Numbered from the stretch's first letter, positions 46,601-59,125 are shown. The stretch is 64,000 bases of DNA from Sciurus carolinensis (GCF_902686445.1 NC_062218.1:130814594-130878593), one strand, 5' to 3'. Numbers and translations are program-made. Notes: generated by a model from the letters alone, not told the origin.

Positions 46601-49220
46601 GAATGCTCAGTTGTTAAACCCATCTTGACAGGTGTCTCTGTTCTTAGCTCTTGGGCCTAGCGGGCCTCTAGGCAAGATGTCCCTGCCCATCGGGATGTGC
46701 CGCCGGGCATTCAGCTATGATGATGCCCTTGAGGACCCTGCACCCATGACTCCTCCTCCATCGGACATGGGCAGCATTCCCTGGAAGCCAGTGATTCCAG
46801 AGCGCAAGTATCAGCACCTTGCCAAGGTACCTGACCCTGCTGACTGCTTCTGGCAAACCCAACCCCTTTGTTTCCTCCCTCTGTTCCAGAAACCTTCCAG
46901 TGACTTCCTGTACCCATAGTATTGGACAGTCATCACTCCCTGTGTGTTCTCTGTGCCTTAGCTAGAGTTGGTGTGTCCTTTTTTTTTTTTTTTTTTTCTT
47001 TAATTCAAAGCTAGAATGGTTGTATCTTCTACCTGATATTCTTCTGAACCCTTCTTCCCTCATTAAAAATCCAGACTTATACATGAGTATAAATAATACA
47101 CACCTGATCCAGTTCTGTATGATTCAAGTCCTGCCTCTCCTCATCTTTCCTACCCAGTGATCCAATCATTCAAGTTACCTGAGATTTCTTGCACTTAATA
47201 GGGTATTTTAAACCTCTGAGTCTTTGCTTCACAGTGTTCTATTGCTTAGATGTTTAGTGTCTCCATCCTGTTCTCTTATACCCTTCCACTCACTCCATTT
47301 GCCTGACAAATGGTATCCTTTTGGTCTTTGCTTAAATGTCTCTTTTATAACATTTTTCTGATAGCTCCTTCCTTCAGATAAGACTGGCACCTATGCCTTT
47401 GAACTCTGCACTGTACCATGATCTCCATCATAATCCCTATATAGTTTTGTCACCCTCCATTAGCTTTTTGAGGCCAGGGTCCATATCTGAGTTTGTATGG
47501 GTTGAGTGCCTTTTATCCCAAATGCTTAGAAACAAAAGTGTTTCAGATTTCAGATTTTTTGAATTTTGGAATATTTGCCTATATGCAATGAAATATTTTG
47601 AAGTTGGGACCCAGGTCTAAACACAATTTATTTATGTTTCATATATACCTATCCATAAAGGCTGAAGGCAATTTTATACATTATTAATAGTTTTGTGCAT
47701 GAAACAATTTCATGGTGTAGAACTTTCCACTTGTGGCATTATGTCAATGCTCAAAAAAATTTCAGATTTTGGAGCATTTGGGAATTCAGATTTTTTGATT
47801 AAAGAGGCACAACTTTTATTCTATCTTCAGTATTTACCAGCAGGCCTGGTGTAACATAGATTCCCCAAAATCATTCATTCTGTAACTAGGGGAAAATTGA
47901 CTTTCTTGAACACATGCTGTGTTTTTCCATGTGTTATTCCTCTTGCCTCAGGTGCCTTTTCTATTGTTGTCCTCTGTGAGAGCTGCCTTCTTCCTAAGGT
48001 GGCTTGATGTGCTGTCACAGCCCTTCTGTGTAGAGTCTCATAGGTTCTTCTGTGCTTGTTGCAATTGTGCTTCTGAGGCTTGTGCTTCCTGGCTTCAAGG
48101 ATTGTCTCTCACCTCTGACTCTCCAACACCAAGAATATAAGAAAGGTTATACTGTTGCCTGATAAACTAGGCCTGCCAGATTCTCAGATAAGGCCAAATA
48201 GCTGCAGCTTGTTCCACTGAACTTTGAGCTATATGATCTCTTGGGTCTGATAGGAAGTATAAGCAGACTTGTGCACTAGCTTAGGATTGAGCACACAACT
48301 TTAGCTCTGAACTACAGTTCTTCATCTGAGAGATGAGAATACTTTGTCATAGAGGAAACATGGGGATTAAATAAAAGAGGATTTAGAGGCTTGGCACATG
48401 GCACATGGTAGGTGTGTAGCTATATGACTAATGGCTTCCAAACTAACTTTCACTTAGTACAGCCATATTTGATCTTTTCCTTCTAATGAGCTGTTTTTTT
48501 TTTTTCCTTCTCCCATCCACCCTCATAATGGGGAGCTGCTTTCTAAGAAAGTCTCTCTGTACATCTGGGGAAAACTGCTTGTATTAATTATCTAGTGGAA
48601 TTGACTCAACTGCTTGTTCAGGAGGGAATGAATGTTCTATGTAAAAAGTAGTGGAAGTACTAAGAGAAGGGGACCCTGGCAACCTGTGTGTGATGCTGAA
48701 GTAGTGAACTCAAGGGACTAGAGCAGAAGATAAGCAGGGCTCCCTGGAGTGCCTTTGAGGGCTGCACACCATTTTCATTAATAAAGGCTGCTGATGACTT
48801 CCAAGGCACAGAGTGGACTTCTAGTGTTCAGTTGTGCCCCAGCTGGAACAGCTGGCAATTTGAAACAACTGCTTTTTCAAAGGAGTGCTCAACTTGACTC
48901 ATTACACACATTCTTTTATCTGCCCTAATTATCCACATATTAGGAGTCATCCATCTTCCAAATAAAGAATAAGGTTCAAGTTTTACTCTAATAAGGTCAT
49001 AGCTGAAAAGTATAAATCCTGTTTTGTAATAGTGATACAATATTTGAGTACTTCCTTCTGCAGCCCTCCTTTTTAGCCATCTTTCTTTTCAGTTCCTCTG
49101 GAGAGGCAGAGAACAAAGAATAAACCTAGCTCTCTCCTCCTTGCTAGGACTCAGCATGGTGTCAGGTGGATATTCCCAGCTCTTACACATTAAAGAGTAG
49201 GAGCTACATAGATTTTTATT

Positions 49221-49251
<31 letters not shown>

Positions 49252-52200
49252 GATACTGGGAGGTGCTTTACCACTGAGCTATTTTTTTATTTTGAGACAG
49301 GGTCTCAATAAGTTGCTTAGAGCCTCGCTAAGTTGCTGAGGCTGGTCTTGAACTTTTTGTCCTTCTGTCTCAGTCTCCCTAGTTGCTGGGATTATAGGTG
49401 TGCACCCCATACCTGGCCCAATTTTTACTAGTTTTTAAAGACCATTATTTGAACCTTTAGAACACTGGTCCTCAAACCAATCTTGGGTATCACCTGGGAA
49501 TTTGTTAGAAATATAAGTTTTTTTTTTTTTTTCCCTGGTGGTGCTAGAAATTGAACTCAGGATCTCACACATGCTAGGCATGAGCTTTACCACTGGGCTA
49601 TACCCCAAACCCTATACATACCTTCTGAAACCCTGCCCTAGACTTACTTAATCAGAAACTCTGGGGTAGGGCCAACAGTGTGTTTAAAGAAGCTCTGCAG
49701 GTGGTTCTGATGTTCTACAAAACTTGAGAACCACTTAGAAAAGGCTCTAATTAATCTAACTTAGTGCTTGATACTTCGTCAATGCTTTGTAATAGTACAA
49801 ATTTTCTTCTGCATTCTTTGTGTTTTTTTTTTTTTTTTTTTTTTGTCCTGGGGATCAGACCCGGGGTCTTGTACACGATATGCATGCTATGCAAGCATCC
49901 TACCCCTGAACTGTATCCCCAGTCCCTTTTTCTGCTGCATTCTTATGGGCATAGTACTAGAGTATATTGGTCAGACATAGGCAGGAAAGATAATAGACCT
50001 CAGAGTTTCAAATTCTGGCTTTCCCTTTTATGAATTCAAGTTATTCCCATAACGTCTATATTTATTGTCACTGTGGATAATATAATAGCTATCTGCTCGG
50101 TAGAAATGACCACTGCTAGTTTCACATATTTCTTCACTTACCAGATTAAAGATACTTAAATAACTTCTTCCCTAAAGGAATAAGTTTAGGTGTGTGTCTC
50201 CCTTGCCCTGCTTAAGTGCATCCTTACCTCTCTTGAACAGGAGGAGGAAGGAGAGACCAGTGTATCCCCCCATGCCATGACCCTGTCAACGGTCACTGAC
50301 ATTACGGACAAGGTCCCGGTGGTGAAGGCCAAAGCTACCCATGTCATCATGAATTCTCTGATCACAAGTAAGCACCCTTTGCTCTCAGAGTAGAGTGAAG
50401 TAGGGGTGGGGAAGAGTTTAGGCCTCTTACAAAGCAGTTGCAGATGATTCTGCAAACAGGCCTGCCTTAGCATGTCCAGATATATTTTGGCTGCTGAATC
50501 CCAGTGGTGAAGCCTCATTTTAGTGGAAGATTGACAAACATTAAACATCTCAGTTGACTTAGGTGCATTTCTGCTGTTTTGTTGATACGGTCTCATTTCT
50601 TGTGTTGGTCGGTGTGATCTTGGGCAAGTAACTTAACTATAGAGACTGTTCCCTCTTTGTAAAATGGTGAATCTAGCTGGCAGGTTGAAGTGAGGATTAA
50701 ATGGTCCAGAGCTGCTGCTATTACTGTCTCAAAGCTCTGCTGGAGAAGCAGTATACTGAAGCATTTCCCTATTGTCTTGCATTTTTATTTTTGCTTTTTT
50801 TATTTAATTAAATTTGGTCTCCCAGGGAGGACCAGGTATCGTGCCTCAAGTATCTTTAGTCTTTAAGAATGTGTGATTGGTGGCCCTAATGAGACCTGAC
50901 ATAGGAGAGATTGCATTTTAAAAAAATCTTACAAGTTAACTAAAGTTTGTTCTGGAGGGCTGTTGTAGTTGCTCTGAGAAGTTAATTATTAGATACACAG
51001 ATCTGCTTGTCAGCAGTAATGCCTTTACCAGTGTTAAGGTACATAGAGGTTCTTGCTTGGGTGGCTCATTTTTGAAGTTAAAGCCCTTGTTTCTCAAAGA
51101 GTTTGTCTTGACCATTTCCTGGAGAGTTCATCCAAGAACCCAAAGTCCAAACTCTCACTTTGGTTTTCTTCTCTTCACTCATAAATGTACCACTTGAATC
51201 AGCAACTTCTGCTTGTGTTTTGCAAACTTCAGGCTATATTCTAGTGGTGTTAGAAAGCTTAACCATTGTTATTTTAGCACAGTGCAACTTTTTTATTGAA
51301 AATGCATTTTACCAACAAGTACAGACTATAACACGTAATATCACTCATATGTATTTGTCATGTTCACCAAAAACGCATATTTTTATATAAATGCAGTTAT
51401 AGTAGGTATACCATTTGTTTTTTCCCCAATAATACCTCCATGCAGTTTTGATGTTGCCAGTCTTAAATTTTTTTCTTTGCTTCTATTTGTGATGGAAGTA
51501 CTTCTTTAGGAGATGAATGACTAAATCAGAAAGTGCATCTGGTATCTAGACTCTTTGATCCACTGTTGCCACATTCTTATTTGTAGGAGTGTATTAGGTA
51601 GTTTGTGTACAGATTAAGCAAAAATTCAGCCATCATTCATTCCAAAGCGTAACTGACTTAATGAAATCATCAGGTCAGACTGAAAGAATGTTGAGGTCCC
51701 ACGGGATGAGGCATGGTAGTAGGCCATCTTACACAGAAGAAACTTGTGATTCAGTAGATGGGCTAGTTCAAGGCAGGTGGTTTGAATCAGGCTGGTACAT
51801 TGATGCCAGAGAGCTTGAATATGACCTCTTTGGCAAAGGTTTTTGTATGGTTGAAGAAGGGGTGAGTTTCTCGTAGAAAACTTTGTATTTGGAGATTTTT
51901 TTACTGTGTCTGGATGTCAGCTGCCATCTCCAAGCAGCATTTTGAACACAAAGATGTTATATGTACAAGAGCAAGGTAAGTTCTTTAGCTGTCCCTTTAG
52001 GAATAACCTTTTCTTTAGTTTGGTGTGAGGGAAGGGAACCTTGTGGGAGGTTCTGAATTACCCTTGCAGTGCCTCCCTGGGGGAATCCTCCTCCTTCAAT
52101 GGTCAATGTTGTCTCTTGGTTCGTGATGGGTTTGGGGATGGGCATGACTGTCTGCTTCTCTATTCTCAGAACAGACACAGGAGAGCATTCAGCGTTTTGA

Positions 52201-55200
52201 GCAACAGGCAGGACTGAGAGATGCTGGCTATACACCCCACAAGGGCCTTACCACTGAGGAAACCAAGTACCTCCGAGTAGCAGAAGCACTCCATGTAAGC
52301 TTGTTTCTTAGGAACTTTCAAAAAACGAAGCCTTCATCTTTTATGGTTTGAGATATGACTGTGTAGAAGTTACCAGCTCAGTTAGCTGGTGGCTGTGGAA
52401 AGTGGTGGGAAGAGAACGGGGTAAAGGAATTTAGAACTGGGTAAGTCCCATTCCTTCATTCCTGGATGAAGGCTCTGGAGTGCTTACCCTCATGGTTTCT
52501 GCTTACTCATCTATAAAGTGAGGGTTATCTGTTTTGCTTATTTCTTTCTTTCTTTTTTTTTTTTTTTTGCGGTGCTGGGGATTTGAACCCAGGGCCTTGT
52601 GCTTACAAGGCAAGCACTCAACCAACTGAGCTATATCCCCAACCCTGTTTTGCCCTGTTTTACTTATTTCTGATTAGAAGGATCAAATGAGTTTCATCTT
52701 ACCTACCTGGTATGTGGGTGCTCTGAACTGCAAAGCAAATGTGGATTCTTTTTCTGCCAGGGCTTGTCTGTAAGGGAGGGGGAATTGGGCAATCTCAATA
52801 GACTTATTAAGTTTAGCTAATTTTTTTACGTATATATTTTTTTGGTACTGGGAATTGAACCTAGGGGCATTTAACCACTGAGCCACATTTCCAGCTAAAA
52901 TATTTTCTTTAGAGACAGGGTCTCACGGAGTTGCTTAGGACCTCACTTAGTTGCTGAGACTGGCTTGAACTCTCGATCCTCCTGCCTCAGCCTCCTGAGC
53001 TGCTGGGATTAAAGGTGTATACCACTATGCAAGCTCTGTATTTAATTTTTTAAAAGTTAAAATCAGTGTAGAATTGGAATGATTTTGCTTTTTCATTTAT
53101 AAAATAGGAATAAATAATTTTGGTAAGGGTTAATTTAATGATGAATATATATTTATATATTGTCACCAGGGATTGAATCACTGAGCCACATTCCCCAGCC
53201 CTTTTTAATTTTTATTTTGGGACAGGTTCTTGCCAAGCTGCTGAGGTTGGCCTCAAAGTTGCGATCCTCCTGCCTCAGCTTCCTGAGTAGATGAGATTAC
53301 AGGCGTGGATCACCATGCCCAGTTTATAAAGTATTTAAAAATTTAAACATTAATTATTTTAATGAATAACTTTCAAATGACTTTGACCACCACTTTATGC
53401 TGAATGGTGCTTTATAATTTATGAGCTCATAAATTCACTTAATAATCTTCACATTAATGCTTTGAGGTAGATACTATTTTCTACATTTTGTAAATGGAGA
53501 GAATGGGGTTCAAGGTCATATATTTAGCTACAATAACTAAAATCAGCAAATCTCCCAATTCCCTATCTCCCCTCTCTGCCCCCTACCCCTTGCAAAGTTC
53601 GAGAATCTGCCTTCCAAAGGAGCTTAGATTTTCCTCTGAAGGAAAATGGCTTTCTGTAGGAAAGGGTGGGTCATTGTCTAATTACATTGCAAGTTTTATT
53701 TTAAGAGTCCTGAGCCGGGTGCAGTGGCACGTGCTTGTAATCCCAGTGACTCAGAGACTAAGGCAGGAGGATCATGAGTTCAGAGCCAGCCTCAGCAAAA
53801 GTGAGGCACTAAGCAACTCAATGAGATCCTGTCTCCAAATAAAATACAGAATAGGGCTGGTGATGTGGCTCAGTGATCCTGAGTTCAATCCCTGGTACCC
53901 AAAAAGGGAGAAAAAATAAAATAAAATAAAGGCTGGGGATGTAGCTCCCTGGGCTCAAAAATAAACAAACAACAAAATGGGATGGGGTGGGTTGGGGATG
54001 TGGCTCAGTGGTATAAGTGCCCCTGCATTCAATCCCTGGTACCAAGAGAGAAAAAATAGTTCTGAATAGGAGATGAATGGCCTCTTATGTTTAGATGTTG
54101 TCTGTGACCCAAAAGCTCATGTGTGAGACAATGCAAGAACATTGAGGTGAAATGAGTGGGCTATGAGAGCCTTAACCTAATCAGTGAATTGATCTTCTGA
54201 TGGGGATTAACTGGGTAGTAGCTGAAGGCGGGTGGTATGTGACTGGAAGAGGTTGGCATTGGGGGTGCGTGCCTTTGGGGTATATAATTTGTATCTGGCA
54301 AGTGGAGTCTCTGCTTCCTGATCATCTTGAGAGCTGCTTCCTTCTGCCACGCTCTTCCTCCTTGACTGTTTTAGTCAGCTATTTCACTGCTGTGACTAAA
54401 TGACCTGACCAACACAACTATAAAGGAGGAAAGGTTTATTTGAGGGCTCACCGTTTCAGAGGTCCTAGTCCATAGAAGGCTGGCTCCATTCCTCAGGGCT
54501 CAAGGTGAGACTGAATATACATGGAAGAGTGGAAGAGTGTGGCAGAGGGAAGCAGCTCACATCATCAGGCAGCAGAGCAGAGACTCCACTCGCCAGATAC
54601 AAATATGTATACCCCAAAGCCACGTCCTAATTCCCGTCTCCTCCAGCCACTCCCTACCTACCTCCAGTTACCACTCATTCAATCCCATCAGGGATTAATT
54701 TGCTGATTAGGTTAATACTCTCAAAACCCAATCATTTTTCTTCTGAACCTTCTTACATGGTCTCACATGAGCTTCTGGGGGACACCTAACATCCAAACCA
54801 TAACAATGATGTTCTGCCTCACCTCGAGCCCCAAGGAATACAGCCAGCTATCTTTGGACTAAGACCTCTGAACCCATGAGCCCCCCAAATAAACTTTTTG
54901 TCCTCTATAATTTTTCTTGTCAGGTCTTTTGGTCACAGCAGCAGAAAAGCTGACTAAAACATGACCTTTGGGCATAGTGAGGAAAGCATAAAAGGAAGGA
55001 AAGGATCATGATGTACAGTATGTGGAAGGGGGAATAATGTGGATCTGGTGGCTTGTGGGTAGGGATATGAGACACTGGACTGGTTGTATTGTATGAGCAT
55101 TCCAGATGACTCTTTTGTAGGCTAAGTTTAAAAAGCAGTGATGTGGGGGATCAGTGTTGAGCTGGTGACCAATTTAAGCTTTCAGACAAGAAAGATACTT

Positions 55201-56853
55201 TCAGAGAGGTACACTGTTACTTTTTAACACTTATCTGAATATTTTCCAGAACAGAATTCCATTTGAGCCGTTTACTGTATGTGATCATAGAATTGGCTTT
55301 GGTTGGCCCATTTTTTTGCATCCTGGCCATAGGAGTAGAATATGAGGATAGCTGAAGTGCTAGATTTAACTAGCATCATCTTATGATTAATTGTTTATTT
55401 ACACAAATTGATTTGTTGAGAAAATTCAAGAGTTATCATTTGTTTAGAATGTAGCTTGAATTAAGCAGTGGCATAATAGACACTATGGGAGACTTGACTT
55501 AGAATTCTAGAACTGAGAATTAGATTTATTCCCACCCAACCACTACCCACTAGACTGTTAGTCTGTTGGAGGTATATTTACAATGCTGAGGGGACCTGGA
55601 ATAGCTGTTTATGGGAGAGGAGGAAGAATGGGGTAAGATCCCCAGAGGAAGCATTTAGCTAAAGAATAGCGAGCCTGTTTTTGAGTCAGAATGGTTAGGG
55701 GCTACACATGGTAGAAGATGCAATGAAAGGAGGACTCAAGGTGCTGCTTAAAAGGCCAAGAATACAGCTTGATTCTGGCTCTCCCACTTACTGGTTGGGT
55801 ACATGTGGGAAAATTACTTTCCTGAAGTAATACCTCTAGTACACAGCTTTTAGTACAGGGATGTTTGAGATCTGTTACAGAAAGAGTGCAATTCTTTAAA
55901 AAGATGGTTTCATTCAGTATGGCAAAAACAAAAGACTGTCTGTTGTATATTCAAAATCATTCTGCCTATGCTAAGAATGTTTTTATTTTGTGCCTTAAGT
56001 TAATGTGAAACAAATGGTTTATGCCCAGAGAACTATTTAGTGGCTATTTTGGGTTTGCTCTCATTTTGAAAAAGACTCTCTTTTTACCCATCTGAACAGA
56101 AACTAAAGCTACAGAGTGGAGAGATAACAAAGGAGGAGAAGCAGCCTGCATCAGCCCAGTCTACCCCAAGCAGCACCCCTCACTCTTCCCCTAAGCAGAG
56201 GCCCAGGTGAGCCATTCCTGGGACTCTTCTGAGCCTCAGTGTGCTTCAGCCTTAGGAAAGCTAGTGCTCAAAGTTGGATTTAAGTCTGTGGTTTCAGAGT
56301 GAGAAGTGCTAGCTCACAGTTCCCTGTTCTTTTGGTGTGAGATTCTTCTAGAGGTGCAGGAAGAGGATGTATTAGGATGTTTTATTTTCTCTTCCAGAGG
56401 CTGGTTTTCTTCTGGTTCCTCTACAGCCTTACCTGGTCCAAATCCTAGTACCATGGATCCTGGAAATGGAGATAAGGACAGAAACTCATCAGATAAATGG
56501 AGCCTTTTTGGTCCAAGACCCCTTCAGAAGTCTGATTCTGGTAGGCAGCTCTTTCAACAAAGAAAGCAACATGGCAGGCATCTTACTGTATTATATACTG
56601 GACACTGATTCTGCAGTCATTTACTCTCTGGTTTACTTTTGTAGGAGGTTTTGCCATCCAGGCCTACAAAGGAGCCCAGAAGCCCTCTCCCATGGAGCTG
56701 ATCCGTGCTCAGGCCACCCGAATGGCTGAAGATCCAGCAACCTTCAAGCCGCCCAAGATGGATGTCCCAGCCATAGAAGGGAAAAAACAACTGCCACGGA
56801 CCCATAATCTCAAACCACGTGACTTGAATGTGCTCACACCCACTGGCTTCTAG
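43632..56853 (+). CDS. KIAA1191: KIAA1191 / p33MONOX, putative monooxygenase (complete, spliced)
   Basis: Described as a putative NADPH-dependent oxidoreductase linked to neuronal survival; its biochemical activity is not firmly established. Seven coding exons: 43632-43659, 46648-46826, 50241-50367, 52170-52294, 56100-56206, 56398-56540 and 56645-56853. All have AG/GT borders, and summed phases give 918 nt: 305 codons plus TAG, the human length as I recall it. Landmarks: MASRQPEVP start, a second in-frame MSLPIG Met near residue 20, the DDALEDPAPMTPPPSD block, VKATHVIMNSLIT-type segment (residues about 98-110), an acidic/Gln helix region, Ser/Pro-rich 170-210, and the NLKPRDLNVLTPTGF C-terminus. 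No signal peptide, membrane segment or obvious nucleotide-binding GxGxxG is visible, so the monooxygenase label rests on literature, not on this sequence. Confidence 0.97.
43950..44160 (-). repeat. B1-like/ID dimer SINE
   Basis: Poly(T), then ID and B1 halves in complement. Confidence 0.85.
44790..44960 (+). repeat. MIR-like remnant
   Basis: 'agctgggtgatgttgggcaagtc...cctcagtttcctgagctg' is the MIR core. Confidence 0.7.
45000..45225 (+). repeat. Old L1 3' UTR fragment
   Basis: 'aaaattcacccatttaaagtg...catgaccatcagcattattc...cccccaaaagaaacc' is diagnostic of old mammalian L1 3' UTRs. Confidence 0.75.
45230..45415 (-). repeat. B1-like/ID dimer SINE
   Basis: 'tactggggattgaatctgg...gagacagggtctcacc'. 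Confidence 0.85.
45870..45990 (+). repeat. MIR-like remnant
   Basis: 'gcagtcagaccttggtcaagcc...aggttcctcatctataaaac'. Confidence 0.6.
46320..46560 (+). repeat. B1-like/ID dimer SINE
   Basis: B1 half 46325-46435, ID half 46450-46530, A-rich tail. It ends 90 bp upstream of the exon 3 acceptor. Confidence 0.85.
46648..46826 (+). CDS. KIAA1191: KIAA1191 exon 3 (to codon 69)
   Basis: Acceptor TTCTTAG before 46648, donor GTACCT after 46826. Contains a possible downstream start (ATG at 46677) that would give MSLPIG... Encodes the conserved YDDALEDPAPM and IPWKPVIPERKYQ. Confidence 0.95.
47500..47815 (+). mobile_element. Tigger-like non-autonomous DNA transposon
   Basis: Terminal inverted repeats: left 'gggttgagtgccttttatcc...caaaagtgtttcagatttcag', right its diverged complement ending 'ttaaagaggcacaact'. 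Interior 'ttgtgcatgaaacaa' is as in the old pogo-derived MITEs of mammals. Confidence 0.7.
49222..49420 (-). repeat. B1-like/ID dimer SINE, ID half shortened
   Basis: Poly(T) 49226-49251, a truncated ID half, then the B1 half. Confidence 0.82.
49515..49930 (-). repeat. Two ID SINEs
   Basis: Copies at 49515-49620 and 49818-49930, both in complement with T-tracts. The second has an unusual loop ('acacgatatgcatgctatgcaagcatcc'). Confidence 0.82.
50241..50367 (+). CDS. KIAA1191: KIAA1191 exon 4 (codons 70-111)
   Basis: Acceptor CTTGAACAG, donor GTAAGC. Starts with three Glu codons and ends inside the Lys codon of MNSLITK. Confidence 0.95.
50368..52169 (+). other. KIAA1191 intron 4
   Basis: No SINE recognised. 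Contains an unassigned 71-codon frame at 51661-51876 followed by a GTGAGT-like site. Otherwise nothing recognisable. Confidence 0.6.
52170..52294 (+). CDS. KIAA1191: KIAA1191 exon 5 (codons 112-153)
   Basis: Acceptor CTATTCTCAG, donor GTAAGC. Encodes QTQESIQRFEQQ and LRDAGYTPHKGL. Ends on a codon boundary. Confidence 0.95.
52550..52650 (-). repeat. ID SINE
   Basis: Nearly intact complement with poly(T); closely matches the copy at 888-995. Confidence 0.88.
52840..53325 (-). repeat. Two B1-like/ID dimer SINEs
   Basis: 52840-53030 and 53155-53325, both complement. Confidence 0.82.
53705..54055 (+). repeat. B1-like/ID dimer followed by two ID pieces
   Basis: Dimer 53705-53925; a deleted ID piece 53930-53975; ID 53985-54045. 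Suggests stepwise insertion into A-rich tails. Confidence 0.8.
54085..54962 (+). repeat. ERVL-MaLR LTR, split by a second LTR
   Basis: Parts 54085-54362 and 54807-54962 form one LTR ('caaaagctcatgtgtgaga...ccttaacctaatcagtg...gccccaaggaatacagcc...caaataaactttttgtcc...agctgactaaaac'). Confidence 0.8.
54365..54806 (-). repeat. Same-family MaLR LTR inserted in opposite orientation
   Basis: 'ttttagtcagctatttcactgctgtgact...caccgtttcagaggtcctagtcc...aacatccaaaccataac' is the complement of the LTR it interrupts. Confidence 0.8.
56100..56206 (+). CDS. KIAA1191: KIAA1191 exon 6 (codons 154-188)
   Basis: Acceptor CTGAACAG, donor GTGAGC. Lys-rich start, then a Ser/Thr/Pro-rich low-complexity segment ending SSPKQRP. 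Confidence 0.94.
56398..56540 (+). CDS. KIAA1191: KIAA1191 exon 7 (codons 189-236)
   Basis: Acceptor TTCTCTTCCAG, donor GTAGGC. Encodes GSSTALPGPNPSTMD and DKWSLFGPRPLQ. Confidence 0.95.
56645..56853 (+). CDS. KIAA1191: KIAA1191 exon 8 (codons 237-305 and stop)
   Basis: Acceptor TTTTGTAG. Ends NVLTPTGF-TAG at 56851-56853. Confidence 0.95.
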
Positions 56854-57617
56854 AGTGCTTTCTGTCCCAGGGACTTGGGATAGAGGGTTTCTTGTCCTTT
56901 ACTCCTCTTTTACCTTGGCTCTGACATAGGAAAGATATATTTAAACAAAACAACAACAACAAAAAAAAAACAGGCTAGAGGTGGAGAGTTAATTAATTCT
57001 GAGAAACATCAGTGCAGTTTGTCCTTCTGTGGAAGAAACCTGTAGTGTTTTAGAGTCAGATTAAAAAGTCTCAGCAGTGATGTTTGGGGGACTTCATTAC
57101 CCTTTCTTGTATCATTTATCCCAGACCAGGACTTTGATCATTGCTTACTAGGTAAATGTTTATGCTATTCCAAAGCCTAGGCTTCTTTTTACCACCATCA
57201 GCATAGCATTAACACATCACAGTGTAGGGGTGCCTGCTGACAAGTTTGGGTGACTGGCCCTTTTGACCCTGCTGATCTTGTGCTCCAGCCTTGTTAGGTA
57301 GGGGGACCTACAACCTGTTTAAGGTCTGGTACAGTTAACAGCCAGACTTGGCAGGAACTCCTCTTTCCTAGGCTAAAACTGGTCTCCTTGCTTTTTGGTC
57401 AGTCTAATGGATTGATTGCTTTGTCCTGTAGCCAGTTCTTCATGCTTCTTGGTACCTCTTGGGCCACTGCTATTGGAGGGATACTTCTCATATACATGTC
57501 ACAGAACAAACACTAGTCTTGCATATCCTTTCTTGCACTTTAAAGTGAGATTAATTTAACTCCAATTTGGTTGAAACTTCCTAAAAGGAAAAAGTAAGTC
57601 TATTGATTTGAATATTG

Positions 57618-57715
57618 ATTTTTTTTTTTTTTTTTTTTTGGGTGGTGCTGGGGCTTGAGCCCAGGGCCTTGCCCATTCTAGGCAAGTGTTCTACCATTAA
57701 GCTATACCCCGACCC
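57618..57715 (-). repeat. ID SINE in the KIAA1191 3' UTR
   Basis: Poly(T) 57619-57639 then the ID complement, antisense to the gene. Confidence 0.88.
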
Positions 57716-58120
57716 TACGATTTTCAACTTTTTTAGAGTAAATAAGATGGTAAGTACAGTTAGATTATACACTGGTCCAGTTAAATTATTCATGCAAAAT
57801 TAGTGTCAGTTATTTTAATTTCTTTGTCCAGGTCAGGGCTTAACTTTTTGGAAGGGAGGTGGAAGTATTCAATGGAAGAAAAGCATTTTTCACCGAAACC
57901 AGCCTCATATCTTTATGCAACACGTATCTTAGAAACTGCATTTTTATTTCTCCTCACTGTACATTTGTCTTGAACACTGTCTCAGATACTTGCTGTTTTT
58001 GTTTTGGTTAGGATTTTTGTTTACATAAGGAGCTGATCTTCTCATAGAGAAGCCCTGAAGTCTAAAATTGTCAGAACAACTAATTTATTTGTGTCTTCTG
58101 TTAAGATCTTTTGTTTGGAC

Positions 58121-58126
58121 AATAAA
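58121..58126 (+). terminator. KIAA1191 poly(A) signal
   Basis: Canonical AATAAA; 'catctttttgtcttgtt' about 30 bp downstream suits the cleavage-factor element. Confidence 0.8.
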
Positions 58127-58555
58127 AATCATTACTTCTTTCTCAAATGTGGGCATCTTTTTGTCTTGTTAAGAATAGCCATTCTGCCTACCCAGTCATG
58201 GAACCTAAGCATGGTAAACTTTGGTGTTTTGAAAAACCATTGCTTTTTTATTGGATCCTTTTAACATCAAATGTTTTATAACACTATCCTTTTGTTTCTT
58301 TGTCCCCCCTTTGTTACATTAGATCTTAAGAGACTGGCCATAAAGTCATATTCATAGGCAATATAAAAGGTCTAATATAGAATGTGTTATATTAGGAAAA
58401 ACAAATGTCTTTCCAGAAACAGGCTGTCAGTTACTTAAATAACACTGACATACAGTTTGTTCAGCAGAGGGATTCTTTTCTCACATCTTGAATGGAAATG
58501 TTAAATATAGAGTGCATGTAGTGTTACCTGTTTCAAAAAAAGTATAGATAAATAA

Positions 58556-58561
58556 TTTATT
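58556..58561 (-). terminator. Possible SIMC1 poly(A) signal
   Basis: AATAAA on the minus strand about 235 bp after the stop. A second AATAAA lies near 58247. Either would bring the two genes' 3' ends within a few hundred bases. Confidence 0.5.
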
Positions 58562-58795
58562 AAAAATATATATACACCTTGTATATTTAAGCCATATTTG
58601 AGAATAGGCCAGGATAGGATTATCAAAAAAAGAGAGATATGCTAGAGTCAGAAAGTGATTACAACCTACAGATAAATAAGATAGGTTTGGTCCTGCGAGA
58701 TTTTTAACTACTGTTCATACTTTTAGAGCTTCTAAGAGACATAGTTCAAGAGGTATTCTTGGTGCTCAGTGCTAGGAAGGCCCTTAGGGGTTGCT

Positions 58796-59125
<330 letters not shown>

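Larger units (their letters stand above)
43660..46647 (+). other. KIAA1191 intron 2
   Basis: SINEs at 43950-44160 (-), 45230-45415 (-) and 46320-46560 (+); an old L1 3' UTR fragment at 45000-45225; MIR-like remnants at 44790-44960 and 45870-45990. No exon. Confidence 0.75.
46827..50240 (+). other. KIAA1191 intron 3
   Basis: Holds a Tigger-like DNA-transposon remnant (47500-47815) and SINEs (49222-49930). 47820-49220 looks unique and shows no exon. Confidence 0.7.
52295..56099 (+). other. KIAA1191 intron 5
   Basis: SINE-rich to 54.06 kb, then nested MaLR LTRs (54085-54962). 54963-56090 is unique-looking and has no exon. Confidence 0.7.
56854..58145 (+). other. KIAA1191: KIAA1191 3' UTR
   Basis: About 1.3 kb following the stop, with an ID SINE inserted antisense at 57618-57715. 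Ends after AATAAA (58121-58126) with a T/GT-rich stretch downstream. Confidence 0.8.
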
